Positions 43,345-51,739 of a stretch of DNA of 64,000 nucleotides are shown in pieces. A program made the translations under genes and the position numbers. Numbering within the stretch: the stretch's first letter is position 1; every line of letters starts with the position of its first letter. Source of the DNA: Nitrososphaerota archaeon (lineage in GTDB: Archaea > Thermoproteota > Nitrososphaeria > Nitrososphaerales > Gagatemarchaeaceae); contig JAPCJH010000002.1 in NCBI GenBank assembly GCA_027887045.1, forward strand, positions 508,723-572,722. The letters are read 5' to 3'. The notes beneath the pieces are model-generated. The model was not told where the DNA came from. It ran no database searches and saw nothing but the letters and a program-made list of their open reading frames with translations.

Positions 43345-45360
43345 ATGTGCCAATTGGATTTGATCTGTGCAACGCGAGCTCTGAAAAATGCAAAGTTTCT
43401 TCATAGCTCGGTTCCGGGGGTATTTCCCAATCAAGAGCCCTTAGAAGGGTTTTCGAGCATCATTCCGTTCGGAGTTTTGAGGAGCCTTGAAAGGTCACCA
43501 CCCCATCTGGTCAAGAACGAATCATTGCAGAAGCATCTCTTGGGAATCAAGATGCCTGCTGCTGGGACCAAAGCGCTCGCGCCTCTCTTCGCAGGATCTC
43601 TGCGATTTGTGCATGCGACGTTTCTGAATTCTGGCAAGAGCTACGTCGTGCCGACCCCAGACATCAAGACTGCTGCTCAATATGCTAGCCTGGCAGTGGT
43701 ACCGATTTCAGAATACGCGTCGCAATATGGTCCGAACGCAGCGACGATTTCGGGTGACGTACTCCCTTTCAAAGCGTCATTAGGCGGGGGAAAGTACAAC
43801 GACCGAATCCTTGCCGCGTGGACGGATGAGATTGCCAAACAACAAGGTCTGTCCGCTGACTCCTGTCTTGTGCTTCTGAACCCCCGTGGGGTTGTGAACA
43901 CCGATGCCGATGCCACCCAGGGCGTTCTGGGGTATCACAGCATCTCCCCTGGGGGCCTTCCTTACATTTTCGTCAACGTGACTGGCGAAGGATTCAGCAT
44001 TCAGGATGACAGGGACCTCTACGCGCTCGCTCTCAGCCACGAAATTGCCGAGATGATCGTTGACCCCGCCGCGAACGGGAGCAACCCTGAGGTCTGCGAC
44101 CCTTGCGGTCCAAACTGCCCGCCCTCCCTGCGCGATTACTTCGGTCCCTCCGGTTCATACCTCGAAACCACCGCGACGTTTCCTCCTGGGTCCGGCTATG
44201 GTTACTACGTCAACGCGATTGTGCAGCCGAACTACGCGAGTCAGTGTCCGGCTCCGCTATCGGCTTGCGCTTATTCCCCACCGAAGCCGGCGAATCCCAT
44301 CGGAGGAGCTGCGAAGGGACTGGCCTACTCACCATTTCCAGCTTCTGCGGGAGCGTCGACTCTGTTGTCGTTGGCCAAGGGCGTCATTGAGCACGTTGTG
44401 ATAATAGTGAAAGAGAATCACACATTCGACAATTACTTCGGCATGTTCCCGGGAGCGAACGGGATAACCTTACCACGATCGCCGAATCCTCCTCTGAAGG
44501 ACCCGAACCACACCCACGCTGCCTGGCTTACACGTGATGCGTCGGCCGTTCGCGAGCAGTTCGTGGAGCAGGACATTCCCGCTTACTTCTCCTACGCCAG
44601 AGGGTTCACGCTCTGCGACAATTATTACACCGAGGTTGCCGGACCATCCACTCCGAACCACTTGATGCTGGTCGCGGCAGATTCCCCCGTCATCGACAAT
44701 CCGTCCCATTTTCAGACGCCAGCATTCAAGCTCCAATCTTCGCTTCCCAAGAGCCTCGAACTGGCGAATCTAACGTGGAGGAGCTACGGGGGGTTCGCGA
44801 CTGATTACTTGCAGGGTATCAACACCAAATCGAAGGCGACGTCCGACCGTTTCAAGACGGATGCGGCCTCGGGTGCTCTTCCCAACGTCGCGTGGCTCTT
44901 CGCCCCGGCGGAGTATGATGAGCATCCTCCGAACAATTTCAACAAACAGGGCGGGAACGTCACGGTCGGAATGCAATGGACGGTGGACCAAGTGAACGCG
45001 CTCGTTCAGGGCGGGCTGTGGCCCAAATCGGTCATCTTCATCACCTGGGATGACTGGGGAGGGTGGTACGACCATGTAAACCCGCCCGACGTGGAAACCT
45101 GGAACGGTAACACTCACCCTGCTTACAACGGCACACAATTCCGTTACGGGCCGAGGGTCGGTTGTCTGGTCTTGAGCCCATATGCCAAGAGTGCTCTAAT
45201 CTCAAGCGCCCTCCATTCTCACGTGAGTCTTGTCAAGTTCTGCGAGTCCGTGTTCGGGTTGCAACCTTTGAATCAGCGTGATACGAGCGCCGACGACATG
45301 TCAGACTGCTTCGATTTCGCTCAGAATCCCCTGACACCGCCGCCTGCTGTTCCGCGCTGA
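43345..45360 (+). CDS. metallopeptidase-like domain fused to a phospholipase C-type esterase
   Basis: The longest frame gives 671 residues, but the first 70 are uncertain and ATG at 43552 is a possible start. Residues from about 70 to 330 end in LALSHEIAEMIVDPAANGSN, a HExxE-type metal motif followed by a Cys-rich CDPCGPNCPPS. From about residue 345 the phosphoesterase (phospholipase C/acid phosphatase) domain begins: VVIIVKENHTFDNYFGMFPG, then GFTLCDNYYTEVAGPSTPNH and FITWDDWGGWYDHVNPP, with the metal-binding residues of the AcpA/PLC fold. No N-terminal signal peptide is evident. It could release phosphate from phospholipids or other esters. The fusion is unusual. Confidence 0.78.
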   Translation: MCQLDLICATRALKNAKFLHSSVPGVFPNQEPLEGFSSIIPFGVLRSLERSPPHLVKNESLQKHLLGIKMPAAGTKALAPLFAGSLRFVHATFLNSGKSYVVPTPDIKTAAQYASLAVVPISEYASQYGPNAATISGDVLPFKASLGGGKYNDRILAAWTDEIAKQQGLSADSCLVLLNPRGVVNTDADATQGVLGYHSISPGGLPYIFVNVTGEGFSIQDDRDLYALALSHEIAEMIVDPAANGSNPEVCDPCGPNCPPSLRDYFGPSGSYLETTATFPPGSGYGYYVNAIVQPNYASQCPAPLSACAYSPPKPANPIGGAAKGLAYSPFPASAGASTLLSLAKGVIEHVVIIVKENHTFDNYFGMFPGANGITLPRSPNPPLKDPNHTHAAWLTRDASAVREQFVEQDIPAYFSYARGFTLCDNYYTEVAGPSTPNHLMLVAADSPVIDNPSHFQTPAFKLQSSLPKSLELANLTWRSYGGFATDYLQGINTKSKATSDRFKTDAASGALPNVAWLFAPAEYDEHPPNNFNKQGGNVTVGMQWTVDQVNALVQGGLWPKSVIFITWDDWGGWYDHVNPPDVETWNGNTHPAYNGTQFRYGPRVGCLVLSPYAKSALISSALHSHVSLVKFCESVFGLQPLNQRDTSADDMSDCFDFAQNPLTPPPAVPR

Positions 45361-45438
45361 GATTTGCGGGGCCGTTGCCACTCCCGGGATTCAAGCAGGC
45401 AATGCTTAACCGAGTCTACGTAATCCTATCATCAGATC

Positions 45439-46383
45439 ATGCCCTGCGATGTCGGAGTAGCGATGGGAGAAGCGTTGCTTTCTTACTCCTTTCCGAGCCC
45501 ACACCCGTTTACGCAGGAGCGGGCTAAGAGGTTCTGGGAGAAGTTGGATGAGCAAGACATCCTCGTGAGGATTCTCAAGCCAGAGAAAGCCGGAAGAGAG
45601 TTGCTCGAGCTCTTTCATGACAAGCGGCAAATCGAGTTCGTCGCCAAGATGTCTCGTTCAGGACACGGCTTCCTGGACAGAGGCGACACCCCAGCGTTTC
45701 CGGGTGTATTCGAAGCAGCGCAGTTCGCGGTCGGCTCAACGGTCAGATGCCTGAAAGAGGTAGTCGAGGGAAGGTTGGACCACGCGTTCAATCCCGTCGG
45801 AGGTCTACACCATGCCACGAGAGATTCTTCCGCAGGTTTCTGCGTCTTCAATGATGTTGGCGTTGCGGTGGAGCTGCTCAGGAGACAGTACGCAATCAGA
45901 CGTGTGCTCTACGCCGACATCGACGTTCATCACGGTGACGGGGTATTCTACTCCTATGAAACAGACCCTGATCTCTACGTATTCGACATGCACGAAGATG
46001 GGCGATACCTCTATCCAGGGACGGGCTTCGAGTCGGAGCGAGGGAAGGGAAAGGCGGAGGGGACCAAGGTCAACGTCCCTCTGCCTCCCGGAGCCGGAGA
46101 CGAAGAGGCAGCGGCGAACATCTACAAGCTCAAGGAACTTGTAGACTCTAGCTCCCCAGAGTTCATAATCCTCCAGTGTGGCGCTGACGGTCTCGCTGGA
46201 GACCCAATAGCAGGGCTCCGTTACACTTCCGAGACGCATCGAGTGGTCACTGAACTACTGCATTCAGCGGCGCACAAGGCTTGCAAAGGAAGGATACTCG
46301 CCCTCGGCGGTGGAGGGTACGACCCAGAGAATTGTGCGAGTGCGTGGGTCACCGTCGTAAAGACTCTGACAAACGTTTCGTAG
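45439..46383 (+). CDS. histone deacetylase-family (AcuC/HdaH-like) deacetylase
   Basis: A 314-residue HDAC-fold protein. NPVGGLHHATRDSSAG and ADIDVHHGDGVF provide the catalytic His and zinc ligands, and CGADGLAGDPIAG, GGGGYDPENCASAW complete the pocket. Such archaeal members deacetylate acyl-lysine or acetoin-type substrates. It has its own start (ATG 45439) 78 nt after the phospholipase fusion. No acetoin operon is near. Confidence 0.95.
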   Translation: MPCDVGVAMGEALLSYSFPSPHPFTQERAKRFWEKLDEQDILVRILKPEKAGRELLELFHDKRQIEFVAKMSRSGHGFLDRGDTPAFPGVFEAAQFAVGSTVRCLKEVVEGRLDHAFNPVGGLHHATRDSSAGFCVFNDVGVAVELLRRQYAIRRVLYADIDVHHGDGVFYSYETDPDLYVFDMHEDGRYLYPGTGFESERGKGKAEGTKVNVPLPPGAGDEEAAANIYKLKELVDSSSPEFIILQCGADGLAGDPIAGLRYTSETHRVVTELLHSAAHKACKGRILALGGGGYDPENCASAWVTVVKTLTNVS

Positions 46384-46519
46384 CTGGCTCGAAGTGCGCT
46401 CTCGGGAGCCTTCGAGAACCAGTTCCGTCCTCGGTCATTGCTTTCAGTGACCCCTCCCTTGTTCGAGTACTTTCACTGACCTCTTCTCATTAAATCCAAG
46501 GAGGTCCTCCTAGGGGGTC

Positions 46520-46633
46520 ATGGCAGATGAGGATTCGGTCGAGACGCTGGACGCTATGTCGGGACGTATTTTCGAGCAAGAAGGGATTGCGCCGTTCTTG
46601 CCAGGGCATCGGTGCAAGAACTGCGAGGACTGA
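46520..46633 (+). CDS. microprotein with C-terminal CxxC
   Basis: A 37-residue frame from ATG 46520 ending HRCKNCED. The upstream AGGAGGTCCTCCT at 46499-46511 contains a strong ribosome-binding word (GGAGG) inside a palindrome, and AGGGGG lies 3 nt before the ATG. It is followed 6 nt later by the Cys-rich microprotein. No homologue known to me. Either a small metal site or a chance frame. Confidence 0.4.
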   Translation: MADEDSVETLDAMSGRIFEQEGIAPFLPGHRCKNCED

Positions 46634-46639
46634 GATACC

Positions 46640-46768
46640 ATGATGTCTCAGCAGCTGACTTTCAGGTGTCGGGGGTGCATGGAGAGGTGCGGGTTTGACT
46701 TGGCCTGCGCAGGCTGCGGTCGGTGCCCAGACTGCTGTGGGTGCAAGCTACCCGCACCCCCTTTCTGA
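46640..46768 (+). CDS. cysteine-rich microprotein
   Basis: A 42-residue frame with nine Cys in 26 residues: CRGC, MERC, LACAGC, GRCPDCCGC. The spacing is dense enough for a small zinc cluster or iron-sulfur site. It begins ATG ATG at 46640, 6 nt after the preceding 37-codon frame, so the two may be co-translated. Not recognised; a metallothionein-like or metal-chaperone role is only a guess. Confidence 0.45.
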   Translation: MMSQQLTFRCRGCMERCGFDLACAGCGRCPDCCGCKLPAPPF

Positions 46769-46958
46769 ACGAATTCAACGCATGTCGGGGTTATCCCAGT
46801 CTATCATTCGGGGCGGTCCAAATCCTCACGGTTACCTGCGTCTGGATGATGGAGCGGGAACAGTTTGAAGTGCCGGAATGACACTTCTTCACAAAATAGA
46901 GCGCGTCTTTAGACTGAGGGCACCATAAGCCGCTTCACTGGAGCACGGACCTGCAAAC

Positions 46959-47411
46959 ATGAAGGCCAAGAAGAGTCGAAAGTTGGATTTTGTTGTCACT
47001 GAAGTGCCACACAGCAGGCACAGGTATCCCACCGTCGGAGATTGGATCCCAGGCAAACCGGTTGAGATACGCGTGAGTAAGATGGATGATGAAAGATACG
47101 TCTTCCTAGTTGCGCTACACGAGCTGATAGAGTATGAGTTGTGCAGGATGAAAGGAGTTGGAGATGCCGAAGTCGTGAAGTTTGACAAGAAATTCGAAGC
47201 GGAACGGATTAGGGGCTTGCACAATATGGCGGAGGAGCCCGGCGAGGATCCCAGGGCCCCGTATCGAGCAGAACACATGTTCGCGACGACCATCGAGAAG
47301 TTGGTTGCCCAGAAGCTGGCCGTGAAATGGTCTGACTATGAGCAGAGGTTGTTGGATCTGAGCGCAAAACGCAAGATCGCCGTGAAACAGTTCGCGACAC
47401 CCCACGTATAG
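46959..47411 (+). CDS. conserved hypothetical protein with HELIE motif
   Basis: A 150-residue soluble protein. VALHELIEYELCRMKGVGDA carries a HExxE pair, and RAEHMFATTIEKLVAQKL a second His/Glu cluster, which would suit a metal site. The N-terminal half contains a short strand set (LDFVVTEVPHSRHRYPTVGDW). It looks like a member of a phage/archaeal conserved family of unknown function. No signal peptide, and no neighbour on the same strand within 190 nt. Confidence 0.6.
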   Translation: MKAKKSRKLDFVVTEVPHSRHRYPTVGDWIPGKPVEIRVSKMDDERYVFLVALHELIEYELCRMKGVGDAEVVKFDKKFEAERIRGLHNMAEEPGEDPRAPYRAEHMFATTIEKLVAQKLAVKWSDYEQRLLDLSAKRKIAVKQFATPHV

Positions 47412-47476
47412 GGTCCAGTCCGGGCGTCACGATTCGAGTTGAGTCTTAAGTCAGACGGCATCATCACTCGTGTCAC

Positions 47477-48399
47477 CTAGCTTGGAAAATAATCCAAGGA
47501 GATCATCGTTCCTACCACCCAGTTGGGTCGGTCTACTACTTCGTGGACCCTGACGTCGGCTGCGACGCTGCACAAGACGTACGCCTCTTCCCTTGTGAGC
47601 CCGTGTTTTTTCGACAGGTAGCCGATCATATTCCTGACAGATTCTTTGGTGGCCATCATCAGGTCGGGAGCGATTCCAGTCGCGACATAGTAACCCTTGC
47701 GTGACTTCGTATCCCCCTTAGTGAAATAGCGGGGCCAGCGGAGCTTCGAGTCTTTCAGGATTTCAAAGCGGAGTCTCGCGGTTCCTGCGCATTCGATGGC
47801 GCTCACGCACACCTCGCCGTCCCCCATCGACGCGTGGACGTCCCCTGTCGAAAACAGCGCCCCGTCGACCCAGACAGGAATCTCGATCCTGCTCCCTGCC
47901 GTCAGATGGCGGATGTCCAGGTTCCCTCCGTGCCTTCCAGGAGGCATGACTTCGAAGAAGCCAGCCTCGGGGGGTGCGACGCCTAGAACACCACAAAAGG
48001 GTCGTATGGGTATCCTGATTCCCTTGCTGAAATTGGCGAATTTCTTGTCTCGCAGATTCCATTTGTAAAGGAAGGGCTTCTTGAATTCCTCCAGTGTTCC
48101 GAATCCCGGAAGAATCGCCGACCATCCAAATCGCCGACCTTGACATCGAGTACATCTATTGCCAGTGCGTCTCCTCGCTTCGCGCCCTCGATGTAGACAG
48201 GACCGGCCAGGGGATACAGTTTCGACCCGTCGAAGTTGTTGAGGTCCTCCGATTCCCACTCGTTGGTAATCTGCCAACTGCCGACATCGTTGATCTCGAA
48301 TGTGACAGTGTCCCCCGCCCTTATCGAGATGGCGGGTCTATGCGATTTGCTCCATTTGTAATGAAAAGTGTCAAGTTTGATTCTATGTTGGGAGGGCAA
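47477..48399 (-). CDS. acetamidase/formamidase, frameshifted
   Basis: Two frames together give one 307-residue protein of the acetamidase/formamidase family. The first frame: MPSQHRIKLDTFHYKWSKSH, GDTVTFEINDVGSWQI and DALAIDVLDVKVGD; the second: FGWSAILPGFGTLEEFKKPF, MPPGRHGGNLDIRHLTAGS and VDGALFSTGDVHASMGDGEV, VHEVVDRPNWVVGTMIS. Adding one T to the TTT at 48128-48130 (minus strand) joins them as VGDFGWSAILPGF. It hydrolyses short amides to carboxylate and ammonia in the cytoplasm. A start at 48399 needs no upstream extension. Confidence 0.85.
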
Positions 48400-48543
48400 A
48401 CGTGAATCCTCTTTCCCACGACTCGAGTGATTCTAATCCTTTTCGAGTTAGGGCACAAGGTATGAAGAACTTAGGCGAACCGGCGGAACCTTTTGAATAC
48501 CGAAGAGCTTAGAACGCCATTGGGAGAGAAGTGGCTCACGACT

Positions 48544-49857
48544 ATGGATAACGATTTACTTGTCGTCGGCGCGGGGATAATGGGGGTCGCCTCAGCTTAC
48601 CATCTAAAGAAGAACAATCCAAACAAGGACGTTCTTCTGATTGACAGGTTCCCGTCTCCCGCTCAGGGAAATACTGGGAGGAGTAATGCGATGTTCAGGA
48701 ATACGTTCTCATCAAGAGACAATCAGATACTTTCTGACGCTTCCATCGATTTCTACCTCCATTTGCAAAACGAATTGGAGATTGACATCGGGCTCCAGCC
48801 CATCGGCTACCTCTGGCTGATGAGCGACGGACAGCTCTCGGCGAGCGAACCATTCCTAAAGCAGATGGAAAGAAACCGGATTGAGATTCGAAGGCTTCCC
48901 AGAGAGGAAGTGAAGCGCCTTCTTCCGGGCTTGGAGATGAGCTTCGAATCGAACGACGAAGCGATGTTGATGGACCTGCCAAGAATCGATGGTGGGGTTT
49001 TCGGGCCCAAATGCGGGAGGCTCGACCCAGACAAGTTGGTGAGATTCTACGCGCAGGAATTTTCTCAAATGGGGGGCAGGGTCGCCTTCAACACGAATGC
49101 CGAGAAGTTGCTGGTCGGCCCTTCGAAAAGGTTGGGCCTCGACGGTGAACCATTCGTCTGGCAGGATTCGAGGATCGAGGGTGTCCAGGTAAGCGGCTCG
49201 ATGACTGGTGAGCTCCGCGCAGAAACGATCGTCCTGGCGTGCGGCGCGTGGGGGAACGAGTTACTGGAACCCATAGGGATTGACGGCCACGTGAAAGCGA
49301 AGAAGCGACAACTCTTCACCGTCCCGGCTAAGGGGAGCGACAGACTCGAAGCCCTTGTCCGAACGGAGGGATTCAATCCGTTGGGCCTCCTCCCTCTGGT
49401 GATCCTGCCGAAGGCGAGGGTGCATTTCAAACCCGTTAGCACTGAGAACGAGTTTTGGATTGCTTGCGAGGATGAGGTGAACAGGCCGTACATCGACATT
49501 CCGGCCCACGATCTAGAAGGATACAAAGCCGAGATGGACTTCTATGATACGAGCGTCCGCCCGGTCCTGTCCGCTTACTTCCCGGATTTCAGAAACGCAC
49601 GGGTAAAGGCCATGTGGGCGGGGCTGTATTCGTACAACACTTTGGACTTTTTGCCTTTCGCGTTCAGGGAAAACAATCTGATCGTGGTCGGGGGAGACAG
49701 CGGAAGTGGGATAATGAAGGGTGATTCGCTCGGGAGGATTGTGGATGCGCTCTACAGAGGCGAGGACGACGCTCTTCTGTACGGTGACAGGCCAGTCAGG
49801 ACCTCGAAGATTGGCTTCGAAAAGAGGGACGTGGAAAGAGAAGAGTGGGTCATCTAA
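48544..49857 (+). CDS. FAD-dependent DAO-family oxidoreductase
   Basis: About 437 residues from ATG at 48544; the frame is open to 48493. DLLVVGAGIMGVASAYHLKK is the FAD Rossmann motif; NTGRSNAMFRNTFS is the flavin-binding second stretch, LACGAWGNELLEPIGIDG the later one and VVGGDSGSGIMKGDSLGRI the FAD-binding end. The family oxidises amino acids or sarcosine-like amines, giving imino acid plus H2O2 or passing electrons on. It stands divergent-convergent with the MFS transporter, which ends 23 nt later. Confidence 0.88.
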   Translation: MDNDLLVVGAGIMGVASAYHLKKNNPNKDVLLIDRFPSPAQGNTGRSNAMFRNTFSSRDNQILSDASIDFYLHLQNELEIDIGLQPIGYLWLMSDGQLSASEPFLKQMERNRIEIRRLPREEVKRLLPGLEMSFESNDEAMLMDLPRIDGGVFGPKCGRLDPDKLVRFYAQEFSQMGGRVAFNTNAEKLLVGPSKRLGLDGEPFVWQDSRIEGVQVSGSMTGELRAETIVLACGAWGNELLEPIGIDGHVKAKKRQLFTVPAKGSDRLEALVRTEGFNPLGLLPLVILPKARVHFKPVSTENEFWIACEDEVNRPYIDIPAHDLEGYKAEMDFYDTSVRPVLSAYFPDFRNARVKAMWAGLYSYNTLDFLPFAFRENNLIVVGGDSGSGIMKGDSLGRIVDALYRGEDDALLYGDRPVRTSKIGFEKRDVEREEWVI

Positions 49858-49880
49858 TCTGTTCATTTTGGCTTGCACTG

Positions 49881-51053
49881 TTACGTTACTTCGTCTCTGA
49901 CTTTGTCTGGCAAGAAAACCAGAGGAACCAGGAACAACAAACTCAAGCATGCGCCACCGAACCACGCAACCGCATAGCCTAAAGATTCCGCCAGATAGGA
50001 GAACACTAAAGGGGGCCAGAACGAGCTGGTAAGGGAGAGACTATTCACCCAAGCGATGGCAACGCCATCGTATTCTTTCTGCGTTCCGTGCAGGTCCTTT
50101 GCTGCCGCGAACGAGACTGTCAGACCGACACCGAAAGCTGCTCCCCCTAAGGCTGAGCCGACGGCGGCACCGATTAGATTTGGGAGGGCGCACAAGAGAA
50201 GCGCCACAATCATCGCGAGCAAGGCTGCCAGCATCAGAAGCCTCGGCTTCTTCATTCGGTCGTAAAGCCTCCCTCCCCATAGCGCGGAAAAGATCGGCAT
50301 GACTACCATCAGGGCAGAAATCAGCCCTGCGAGTGCGGGCGTTTCCCCCAGCTGTTCGTGCAGATAGAATGCCATGAAACTCGAAACTAGCGTGTTACCA
50401 AGTGTGATACCCATTGTCCCAAATCCCAACAGAATCAGATTTCTGTCCTCGAATATCCTCCGTAACTCACTCAACGCCAATCTCGACCCGAGGTTCCCTT
50501 CGTCTCTCGGTACGAAGTAGACGACTAAGATTGCGGTAAGCACTCCGAGAATCCCGCTCAGCAAGAGGCTGGGCCGCCAGCCCGTTGCCGACGCCAGCAC
50601 AATCCATCCGAAGAGCCCGAAGATGCCTCCCACTCCGAAAGTAGAGTTGAAGAGACCGACACCGATCCCTGACTTGCTCCCGACAAATCTCGCCAGGAGG
50701 ACTACCGCAGGCGCGAAGACGAATGCCATTCCTGCTCCCACGATGAACCTGAAGACGGCAACTTCGGGGATGTTGCTCGAAATAGCGGACCCGAGGACGG
50801 CGAATGATGACATCATTATCCCGAGTGTCACGACCATTTTCGGGCCCCACTTTGCGGCGAAGAGACCACCGGGCACCTGCAGCAACCCTACGCCGAGGTA
50901 GAAGCTCGAGGTCAGAGTTCCCAAGCCAGAGACCCCTCCGCTTAGGTCGGTCCCCATTAGATAGAAGATTGCGCCGATGTTCAGCCAATTTACCGCGTAG
51001 ACGAGCCGTGCAGCAACGAGCGCCGCGACGGCGCGATTGGTTGTCTCGTCCAT
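49881..51053 (-). CDS. MFS transporter
   Basis: A 390-residue protein with 12 transmembrane helices. GGLFAAKWGPKMVVTLGIM is the MFS signature loop between helices 2 and 3, and ALWGGRLYDRMKKPRLLML the matching loop between helices 8 and 9. Its gene is between the FAD oxidase and the FMN reductase, so it may carry the substrate of one of them. Substrate not predictable. Starts 95 nt after the FMN reductase stop. Confidence 0.9.
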   Translation of the reverse strand: MDETTNRAVAALVAARLVYAVNWLNIGAIFYLMGTDLSGGVSGLGTLTSSFYLGVGLLQVPGGLFAAKWGPKMVVTLGIMMSSFAVLGSAISSNIPEVAVFRFIVGAGMAFVFAPAVVLLARFVGSKSGIGVGLFNSTFGVGGIFGLFGWIVLASATGWRPSLLLSGILGVLTAILVVYFVPRDEGNLGSRLALSELRRIFEDRNLILLGFGTMGITLGNTLVSSFMAFYLHEQLGETPALAGLISALMVVMPIFSALWGGRLYDRMKKPRLLMLAALLAMIVALLLCALPNLIGAAVGSALGGAAFGVGLTVSFAAAKDLHGTQKEYDGVAIAWVNSLSLTSSFWPPLVFSYLAESLGYAVAWFGGACLSLLFLVPLVFLPDKVRDEVT

Positions 51054-51147
51054 GGCAGAATCAGGCCCCCATCATTGGACTGCTTTATGCGCGTCAGAGC
51101 TTTCTCTCAGTCTGCCAAGCAAAAACTATCAGCTCCTGAAACCGCCG

Positions 51148-51738
51148 TCAGTCGCTGACTTTGACGGTCCATTCCACGAGCTCCTGAAGAAGGGTCTTGA
51201 GGATCTTTCTGGCTCGTTCGTCCTTCAATCTGAGATGTTCATCGAACGCTTCTTCGGCCCTTGCTAGGAGCAGCTGCGGCTGGTTGATCGGATACATGTT
51301 GAGGTCGACCATGATTTGTCTCAGGTGAAGCTGTGCCCTCGCGCCGCCTCTCGGTGACGTGGACGCGCTCATTACCGCCGCAGGTTTTCCGTCCCAAGAG
51401 TTGTCCTCCGGTGGCCGGTTGCCCCACTCAATCGCGTTCTTCAGCACCGCGGAGACGGAATAATTATGCTCCGGCGTGGCGAAGAGTACTGCGTCTGAAG
51501 CCCTAATCCTTTCCTTGAACTCCACCACATCGGGGGGCGGCGTGAGTTCAAGGTCTTGCGTGTAGAGCGGGAATCTTGACACGTCGAATATGTCGAGCGC
51601 CGTGTGGGCAGGTAGAACCTCTTTGGCTGCCTTCAGCAGGGCAGTATTATACGACCCTTTACGGGCGCTTCCAGATATTCCAAGTATCTTTACGACGCCG
51701 TCCTTCCGAATAACCGCCGTGTCTGTCGCTATCATCAT
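51148..51738 (-). CDS. NADPH-dependent FMN reductase
   Basis: About 196 residues from ATG at 51738 (alternative 51735). GISGSARKGSYNTALLKAAK is the flavodoxin-like FMN-binding loop, LFATPEHNYSVSAVLKNAIEWG the second FMN contact and AAVMSASTSPRGGARAQ the third. It reduces FMN, quinones or chromate with NADPH. The start lies 1 nt beyond the stop (TAA) of the upstream PLP enzyme, so translation is coupled. Confidence 0.92.
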   Translation of the reverse strand: MMIATDTAVIRKDGVVKILGISGSARKGSYNTALLKAAKEVLPAHTALDIFDVSRFPLYTQDLELTPPPDVVEFKERIRASDAVLFATPEHNYSVSAVLKNAIEWGNRPPEDNSWDGKPAAVMSASTSPRGGARAQLHLRQIMVDLNMYPINQPQLLLARAEEAFDEHLRLKDERARKILKTLLQELVEWTVKVSD

Positions 51739-51739
51739 G

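Noticed and set aside
46281-46493. Plus-strand frame overlapping the end of the deacetylase gene
   Set aside because: It lies within HDAC codons in another frame and is Arg/Ser-rich without structure.
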